Of a stretch of 64,000 bases of DNA, positions 57,301 to 64,000 are shown one piece after another. This DNA is from Carettochelys insculpta (taxonomy: Eukaryota > Chordata > Testudines > Carettochelyidae). The stretch covers positions 24,272,598 through 24,336,597 of the forward strand of contig NC_134138.1 in NCBI RefSeq assembly GCF_033958435.1, written 5' to 3'. The first letter of the stretch is position 1; the number at the start of each line of letters is the position of its first letter. The notes below the pieces were generated by a model. That model saw only the letters and a list, made by a program, of their open reading frames with translations, was not told the DNA's origin and did not search any database. Made by a program: the position numbers and the translations under genes.

Positions 57301-57479
57301 GAAAAGGCATATCTATTTGGAAACTTAGTGTGGGGCTAGTCACAGTGTCATTCTGCAATGCACTAGCTTACCATGCACTAACTGACCCCATGGACCTGCT
57401 AATGCAAACTAAAATTCCATAGTGCCCTTAGACTTACTGCTGTTTGAAGCACAAGTACATCAAAGCGCACCCATGCAGA

Positions 57480-57605
57480 AATATTTCCTTCAAAGTTATA
57501 CTTATAGGGTCTCAGAGTAACTTTTAGAAGCCTTCAGGCAGTGTTCCTGTTCAAATTAACTAATAGAGCAGTCTCCCTCTTGCATATACAAGAACCAACG
57601 CCTAC
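57480..57605 (+). repeat. Unclassified interspersed repeat, copy 2
   Basis: aaatatttccttcaaagtta, acttatagggtctcagagta, ccttcaggcagtgttcctgt, tcaaattaactaataga, gtctccctcttgcatatac, aagaac. Collinear with 54970-55105. Confidence 0.6.
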
Positions 57606-57966
57606 ATGTAAATTCACTTGTGGTAGGATAGGACCCATGGCCAAGTAGTGCATGGTAAGTTAGTGTGCTGTACAGTCGCACTCAGGATTGCCACACACTA
57701 ACTCACCATGTAGACAAGTCCTAAGTTATATCAGAAGTTATAGGTTAATGATTATTCCAGCACAGCTGAGCAGCTCAATTTCCTCTATATAAACAAGGCT
57801 TTAATGGCGCATAATCAAGCTTTCTGTGCTCCAGCACAAGTGTGAGCGAAAGCTGGGCACACACAACTAAGAATGCAGCATAATCCAATGCCGTGAGCAA
57901 CAGTGGCAGCTGCCTTGTCTATATTAGGGAAATTTATGCCAGTGCACACAGATGGAAATGACATAA

Positions 57967-58150
57967 CTTAGGCTATGTCTACACTATGCCGCTTCTAACG
58001 ACATGGCTGTGTCAACATAGCTGTGTTGCCATACCTCAGGCAATGTATTTGTTGGCACTTTTGGTGACAAAAATCTTCTGCCCACTATGAGCAGCAGTTT
58101 GTCAGAAGGAGAGCTCTGTTGCCAACAAAGTACTGTTCGCATTAGTACTT
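57967..58150. mobile_element. PIF/Harbinger-like MITE, left end
   Basis: Begins acttaggctatgtctacact, the inverted form of the terminus at 7.3 and 21.1 kb, followed by wording such as ttggtgacaaaaatcttctg. No right terminus is recognisable, so the element is truncated. Confidence 0.55.
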
Positions 58151-58463
58151 GTCACAGCAAAGCTTTCGTCCTTTGGGAGTGTGGGGTGGGAGGCTAAGCA
58201 CCTGTGAACATCTCTCAGCCTCCATCTCTCAGCCTACACATCTCCCCATTGAACAGCTACCTCATTTCCAGGTGTTTAGCATAAAGAATGGACAGGGCAT
58301 GAGCACAGAATGGTTGTGTCTGAGAAGAGTGGTCGTAAGTGTGATCTTCACCTGGCTGATACTTCTCAAAGCTCCTCTAGAGTCTAGAAGGCCAAAACTA
58401 GCAGCCCTGAAGAAAACCTCCAGCTTTTTCTTTGACTATAGCCAGGCCAACCATTCTCTAGTG

Positions 58464-58746
58464 CAGGGGTCACTGACTCCCAAGGCGGGAGCCCAGCCCC
58501 ACCCCTCATCCCCCATGCAGTTGGGATCTGGCTCAAAGCCAGGCCACCTGTGGATTAACAAAAGACTTGCTAATGCTACCAACCACCACCTGAGCAGTAA
58601 AACTCTGCACCTTCACTTATGTATTTATGAAGCTGTTGTAGGTAGGACCATTAGTGACATTAAACGTATCACTGCCTCTTGGACCCTACATAGATGTCAA
58701 AAGGTCAAATTTCAGCACTGCACCTTGGAAAGGTTGCTGACCCCTG
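58464..58746. mobile_element. Short non-autonomous hAT element
   Basis: Ends CAGGGGTCACTGACTCCC and aggttgctgacccctg are inverted. The 8-bp flanks are CTCTAGTG (58456-58463) and CCCTAGTG (58747-58754), 7 of 8. Length 283 bp. An open frame crossing it (58149-58775) is chance. Confidence 0.85.
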
Positions 58747-58904
58747 CCCTAGTGAAAAATAAAACACAGATGTGAAGTTAGAATGGTGACTGAGAAAGAT
58801 GAGGCAGTGCTGCATTACAGCTCTGTTTGCTAATGCTTGCCCCAAAACCTCAAACAGCTTCACTTATTAATTGTTATTTGTTTTAGAGTGCTAGAAGTGT
58901 GGTA

Positions 58905-58990
58905 TGATGGCAGGTGGCTAAAAAGACAGGATCACTGCTCTGAAGAGCTCAAGATCCAGACAGACTACCACTGCACATACACATCAACCT
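58905..58990 (+). mobile_element. Ancient SINE/L3-like fragment
   Basis: aaaaagacaggatcactgct, ctgaagagctcaagatcca. Resembles the continuation of the ancient repeat at 23.21-23.33 kb. Confidence 0.35.
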
Positions 58991-59099
58991 GTTCTACTGG
59001 CTCTGTTTATGGGAAATGCCATTGGGTGGTCTTCATATTTAAAAGGAATTCTCAGAACTACACTACAAAATTAGGTTAAATTTGTTAAGGTCCTTTTTT

Positions 59100-59690
59100 A
59101 GCACCCGATTTTACAAAGTCAAGGGTGCCTGTCTGCACCAGTACATAAAGTCAACAGTGTGTCCCCATTAGTGTTACCAGCTTCAACTTTGTCAGCAATG
59201 CATTGTGGGTACTAACCCTACCCTGTTGCATTGTGGGTTTCTGTCCCAGTGTCTGACAGGAAAAAAATGTGCCACAGGTGGTTGTGAGTGCGTGTCGTCA
59301 GCATCCCATAGTGCAGTTGTCTCCTCCCACTGCCTTTGGTAACCAACAGCAAAAAGTGTTTTCATGCCCTTTTTTCATACCCGTGCAGATGTCATTACAA
59401 GGCTACCATGGAACAGTTTAAACTGTTGTGTCAAATATTAGGAGCACCTCACACATTGTGCTGCAGAATGTGCAGCACCTAAGCAGCTGTCAGAGTGATG
59501 GAAACTCTGAGAAGCCATGGACGCTGGAGATGCTGGAGAGGAGGAGCTGGAAGACACTGGCTGCACTGGATGCTTTGTACACAGTGGAGTGCTGGTTATG
59601 GCACCATGAAACAAGCTCATGCCAGTGTGGAGCACAGGTCATCTACAAGTCTCCTCCACTTTACTCTGTCTTGGGAGAAAACTTCTAGCT
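59100..59690 (+). mobile_element. Possible PIF/Harbinger-derived segment
   Basis: aatgcattgtgggtactaac and ttgcattgtgggtttctg words precede a purine-rich stretch. That stretch contains tggctgcactggatgctttg and tacacagtggagtgctgg, reminiscent of the leader and N-terminal region of turtle Harbinger elements. No transposase motif is intact and no termini were found. Confidence 0.3.
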
Positions 59691-59694
59691 TGCT

Positions 59695-60440
59695 CGGGAG
59701 TACCCCAGTAGTTCTTCTTCAATCACAGTAAACCTTCTCCACATTGTCCAAGGTCTTCCTCTTTTGCCTTTTCCTAGCCGGTTCCATATGAGATCTTGAC
59801 AGACTGTGCTGGAGGATGGTTTTCTGAGAGTGTAGCCTAGCCATCCCCCCTTTCTTCTCCTGATTTCAGTGTCAATTGGTTCTCTTCCTGCTCTGTTCCA
59901 AGGGTCCTCATTTGTGATGAAGTCTTGCCATTTGATGTTAAGGATGTACCTCAGACATCTGTTTATGAATGTCTGTAGCTTGTGATTTGAAGACTTTTTA
60001 GTATGCCAGGTCTCACAGCTATACAAGAGCACATTCCACATTTGTGTTAAAGGTATGCAGTTTTGTCTTCACAGGTATTATTTGTGAACTCCCTATGGGA
60101 TAAAGAGTCTTGAATGCAGCTGTTGCTATCCCTGTCCTGGCATTGATATCCTTATCTGTTCCTCCACCACTGCCCATAATACTCCCCAAGTAGGCGAACT
60201 TCTCTACATCTTCCAGGTCATCCCCTCCCTGTGTGATGCTGGTGTTGTTCGACTGGTTGATCCTCATTGTCTTGGTCTGTCCCTTGTTAATGCTCAGTCC
60301 AGTCACTGAGGCAGTTTTGTCTAGTGTTGTGACCTTTTCTTCCATGCTTTCATGTCGGTGTGAAAGGAGGATGATATCAGCAAAATCAGTGTCCTCTACC
60401 TGTTTGAAGAGTGTCCACCAAATGCCTCATTGACAGCCAT
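59695..60440 (-). pseudogene. LINE reverse transcriptase C-terminal half
   Basis: On the minus strand the order is a degraded catalytic box DFAD-IILLSH (about 60376-60390), GLSINKGQTKTMRIN, EKFAYLGSIMGSGGGTDKDI, then after a frame change LLYSCETWHTKKSSNHKLQ and INRCLRYILNIKWQDFI. The end reads RRKGGWLGYTLRKPSSS and KRGRPWTMWRR. This matches the RT motif C to C-terminus of an RTE-like LINE family. The usual second aspartate of the x-A-D-D box is missing and the frame shifts near 60.02-60.04 kb. Confidence 0.75.
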
Positions 60441-60882
60441 CTGTTGTCCTGTTCATAATCCGGTATACAATTATCTTGAATTAATTAGCGAATACGAACA
60501 TCTGGTGAAGACCCCAGGGCAAACATACTGGGTGAGGTGGGAAGGCCAAAGTTTTAGGCACTCAAGCTTTGTAAGGTAGGTATTTAACTAAGCACTCCTG
60601 ACTTGCATAAATACTAGATGCTTGAGCAAGATGGGCAGGGTTGGCGCACGGTCCAACCTTCACAACTGCCAGTAGATAGAGTCAGGTGGGTAACAGAACG
60701 CCCCAACCCAAAAACAAAATCCCATGTTTTCAGAGACCCAGGGAGAATTGAATTCATTTAAAATTCCTCCAGAGTATGCTAGTCCCATTGTAGCCACTCC
60801 AACCCTTAGCATTTGAAGGCACACAAAGCAAAATGTCTCCCTAAGTCATTAGATAAATCTAGTAAAACAGCACATTCAGGGT

Positions 60883-61425
60883 ATGTCTGCACAGCAAAAT
60901 TATTTCAAAAAAATAGCCATTATTTTGAAATAACTTTGTGAGCATCTACACAACACAATTGCTATTTCAAAATAGGTAAACTTCATTCCAGCCCTGCCTG
61001 CACAATTTGTTTTGGGAGTAAGGGAATTTCAAAGTTGGGCACATATTTTGAAGCGCCCGCTTCTAGACTGAGTGTCAGCCCTTCAAAGTTAGCAGCTTCA
61101 AAATGTGCGCAGCCGCCATTATGCTAATGAGGCACTGCATATACATTGAAACACCTCATTGATATTCCTTGGTCCATGTCATTTTCATGCCCCCGTCAGA
61201 GAAGGGGGCTAGTGTATGTCTTATTTTGCAAAAAGCCATAGTGCGACCAATGTCTCTATTTAAAATAGGCTCTATTGTGTTTAGATGCTCTAGTTTGAAA
61301 TAGCTGAGCACTATTTCGATACGCATTGTGTGTGTAGCAGAGTTACTATGAAATAAGTTATTCCAGAAAATCTCTTCTGGAATAGCTTATTTCAAAATAA
61401 TGCTGCTGTGTAGACACAGCCTCAG
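60883..61425. mobile_element. MITE with a second MITE fragment inside
   Basis: The left end gggtatgtctgcacagcaaa and right end tgctgtgtagacacagcc are inverted. Subterminal ATTTCAAAATA / TATTTTGAAAT wording is also symmetric. The middle (about 61000-61220) contains taatgaggcactgcatatac, gagaagggggctagtgtatg, the wording of the fold-back family at 9.12-9.44 kb, so a nested or recombined element is likely. Confidence 0.6.
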
Positions 61426-62638
61426 GGTCCTGTGACTTCATACAGCTAGACCTGTGAATGCCCATGTATGAGAGTCGATCTCCTGTGTGATACTAAAAAG
61501 ACAGGTATGCTTACATAACCACCTTATGAAAGCAACACAGCGGAAGTTTACACCATAGAATCCAAATCTGGAAAGGGCCCAGGTAGTTTTGTTTGATTTT
61601 GGTTGAGGCCTCTAGGTTCTATGGAAATGTAAATAATGCACAGCAGTAATTAACATGCAGGAATGGGGAGGAAAAGGTTGGTTCAAGGTTTGAAGAAACA
61701 GGTTTGGATCAAGTTCTGGTAGGTTTGTTCCCACATTCAAGCTAAAACATAATTGCATGCTTCTGGGTTTAGTTGCAAATGTTTTACAGAGCCCTGAACT
61801 TAGTTCAACGGTGGCCAGTGGAATGGCAATTCCTCTTTTGCTTTATTCGTTTTTTGTTTGTTTTTTTTGCCCATCATCCCCTATGACAGTGCAGAGGGCA
61901 ACAATAAAAAAGTGTTAAGTATCTCCTCTGCCTAGTGAGTTATATTTAGAACTTCTCTTTCCGCTTGAGCACTGGGAGGGTGGTTGACTATAGGTATCCA
62001 TCTCTGTGACTAGCTAGTGTGCTCTGAATCTCTAACTTTTTCCTTGTGGATTGTATGCAGAGGGGAGGGGATGAATGTTTATAGTTATTATATTAGTCTC
62101 ACAACAGCAGAGGTAAATATGATAACTGCATGACTCAGACTATGCCTCAAAGGTCATTTTCAATTCCCATCCCAAGCCAAAAAGGAAGAAGTAAAAGAAA
62201 AAAAAAAACTCTTATGTTCTTGTTCTCAGTTTCTGTGCAAGGTGAGTCACCCTGCCGAGTCAAAAGCTATAAAATGGCAAACATTGGTAAATAAGATAAT
62301 ATTAATACCACTGATGACTCAACTGAAATAAACACATATCAGTCACTGTTCAGCAGACTGAATGTACCTTATCTGAGAAAAAAACATCCTGCTTTATTAA
62401 AGTCAGGATGGTGAATGCAAATCTGCTCTTAATAAACCTTTTTCTGTGACAAAGAACATTCCACATGGTATTTATATTTTATTGTGTAGCGCACAAGCCA
62501 AGCAACTGGAAATATTACTCATAAGCAAAGCCGCAAGCAATTGTGGAAAAGTTTGTCCAAAAAGTTGCTCTCATTTCTTCTGGGGTAGCGTAATTGCTTC
62601 TGACTTCTTTTTTAAAATGTAGAAACCCAGTCCTGTAT
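61426..62638. other. No gene or clear repeat seen
   Basis: AT-rich unique-looking DNA with short A and T runs. Confidence 0.45.
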
Positions 62639-62639
62639 A

Positions 62640-63055
62640 TAAACTACGTTGTTATTTTCCCCTGCCCGCCCTCCCTTCCCCGACCCTGCCCCAGTTTATC
62701 CTGGAGTTTTGCATTCATTCCCAGGTTGCTGCCCAGTGGTGCCAACAACCACCTCATGTCCTGCGGCAAGGTGGGAGAGGGGGTCTCATCTCCATGCCCT
62801 GGAAAGGGCAGGTCCAAAAGCAGAAGAGGCGGGGCCTAGAGCAGTCACCTTTCAGCAGCACCCAGACTGTGGCACTGCCCCCCCACACACCTCCTCACAG
62901 CTGTGCGCAGCCACAACAGCACAGCTGCAGCATTTCGAAGGAGCCTGGAGCTCCGGCTGCTGCCAGTGCCAAAGTAGCAAGGCAGCAACCAGAGCTCTGG
63001 GCCCCTTTGAAAGGCCAGGTCTGGGGCAATTGCCCTCTTTGACCCACCCCCTTCA
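62640..63055. mobile_element. GC-rich non-autonomous DNA transposon-like repeat
   Basis: catttcgaaggagcctggag, agagctctgggcccctttg, aaaggccaggtctggggcaa follow a C-rich start. Same word order as 15.64-15.97 kb, with a longer left part. Overlapping frames of up to 155 codons have no domain. Confidence 0.45.
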
Positions 63056-64000
63056 TTGGTGGCTACTTCCCAACACCAATTCTGAGTCCTACACTGAGTT
63101 ATTAAGGACCCATTAGTCACCACACCTCCAATTCAGCAAGATACTGAAGTGTTAGCCTGACATTAAGGGGTAACTCATACTTCAGCTGTGTTACATGCTC
63201 TCCTCCTAATATACAGAGAAGGAGAATCTGTATCAGCTCTTGATTTGACAGAATTGCTCTTTAATTGAAGCTGTAGAAGTGCCTTCTTTCAGCTCTGGAT
63301 GTTCCTAGGTCCAATACTCAATGTCAGTGAAGCGGGCTGCCATGAAAGCACTCTAATAGTTCCAATGGTATTGACATGACTGTTCATGCTCAAAACACAG
63401 GATGCATTCCCATTTTTGCTTGGGCCATGACCAATTCTTCTCGTTATGCCCTGTGGTTCAAACTCTGCCTTTAGATACCTGCACGTGACTCCCACTGAGG
63501 TCAAAGGGAGGTGGTTGGGCATGGAGAGTAGAATTTGCTCTTATGGTATCTAGTTTCTAGGAACTATTATTTGCAATTCACTTTGCAAAGCAATTAAATC
63601 TATTATGTTGTGCTTACATGCATGGACTTACCTCACAATCACCTTTCTTTCCTAATGAAGGCAGGGGTGAACAACCTTTGATCTGATAAACAAACTTCTA
63701 TTTTATCACCCTTTATGCAAGGCCTCCCAGAACATTTTGCAGAGCGCGTACCGTCTCGGAAAACTGGCACTAAACAATATAATGCATGACATTTTGGGTC
63801 CCAACCACTTGGAACTGAGGTGGTGGAGTTCACTCTTAGGCCCCAGAGGCCAGATTCAGTTCTCAGCTACAATGGTGAAAGTCTGGATGAATTCTGATGT
63901 TTTCAGCAAAGTTACTCCAGGTTGACGCACCCTCTAAGTGACAACAGAATGGGGCTCAACACACGTGTTTTAGCAAACACAGCACAAACCTCAGTGAATC
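63056..64000. other. No gene or clear repeat seen
   Basis: Unique-looking DNA to the window edge. Confidence 0.4.

Larger units (their letters stand above)
56988..57724. mobile_element. DNA transposon with TTAGGACTTGTCT termini, carrying a CR1
   Basis: The left end TTAGGACTTGTCT (56988-57000) and right end AGACAAGTCCTAA (57712-57724) are perfect 13-bp inverted repeats. Internal wording is partly symmetric (ttaccatgcactaactgacc near 57370; atggtaagttagtg near 57652). A CR1 fragment (57172-57300) and copy 2 of an unclassified repeat (57480-57605) lie inside. The pairing of these ends is inferred from the sequence alone, and other insertions complicate it. Confidence 0.5.

Noticed and set aside
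58149..58775. 208-codon open frame
   Set aside because: It crosses the complete boundaries of a 283-bp hAT insertion and has no domain, so it cannot be an ancestral exon.
1..64000. CRISPR arrays, operons, bacterial promoters or terminators
   Set aside because: The repeats are vertebrate transposons; there are no regularly spaced short repeats and no compact gene strings.

Overview
The window reads as intergenic or intronic DNA of a non-avian sauropsid, most likely a turtle. CR1 LINE copies with the (ATTCTATG)n-type 3' end are frequent. There is also a Cry-type tRNA SINE, PIF/Harbinger-like MITEs ending in a TGTCTACAC-type motif, hAT elements with 8-bp target duplications, and AT-biased unique DNA between them. 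The species is not resolvable by eye. I found no bacterial-style gene organisation, no convincing host protein-coding exon, no rRNA, no true tRNA gene and no CRISPR. Most open frames are chance frames or pieces of dead transposons.

Layout. 1-9 kb: an intact non-autonomous hAT element (82-872), a CR1 3' end, a MIR-like fragment, a GC-rich block (5.3-6.4 kb) with a long perfect hairpin, and a Tigger-like element carrying a nested MITE (6.7-7.5 kb). 9-18 kb: fold-back MITEs, two C-terminal remnants of one LINE family, a perfect CTCF-type motif at 11.93 kb, (CT)n and (TG)n microsatellites, a tRNA SINE, and a degraded minus-strand RTE-like LINE interrupted by other repeats. 18.9-21.1 kb: a solo LTR inserted in a CR1 copy with a perfect 5-bp target duplication, abutting a PIF/Harbinger transposase remnant. 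22-27 kb: CR1 and ancient SINE fragments and a G-rich repeat. 27.1-30.3 kb: the longest LINE here, a dead CR1 with an ORF1 esterase remnant and ORF2 endonuclease and reverse transcriptase pieces.

30-43 kb: an LTR-like promoter region, an RTE-type LINE with a YADD motif, large TCGAA-rich MITE sequence, a 257/264-bp inverted repeat made from two copies of one retroelement tail (37.1-37.7 kb), hAT elements, and a LINE endonuclease split by a Tigger-like MITE (42.3 kb). 43-54 kb: mostly unique DNA, a second LTR of the 19-kb family, a second and larger copy of the 39.9-kb hAT element in opposite orientation, and a LINE endonuclease broken into two oppositely oriented parts around a shared 17-bp stretch (52.8 and 53.8 kb). 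54-64 kb: an unclassified repeat pair, nested MITEs, a small hAT element with an 8-bp duplication, another LINE reverse transcriptase remnant, and GC-rich repeat DNA.

The elements do not work together as a pathway. The biology visible is layered transposition, decay and rearrangement. I saw no previously undescribed system. The strongest leads are the nested-insertion chronology, the hairpin at 6.3 kb, the inverted repeat at 37 kb, the shared central-TA target preference of four hAT copies, and the CTCF-like site. All repeat family names come from pattern recognition, not from a database search.
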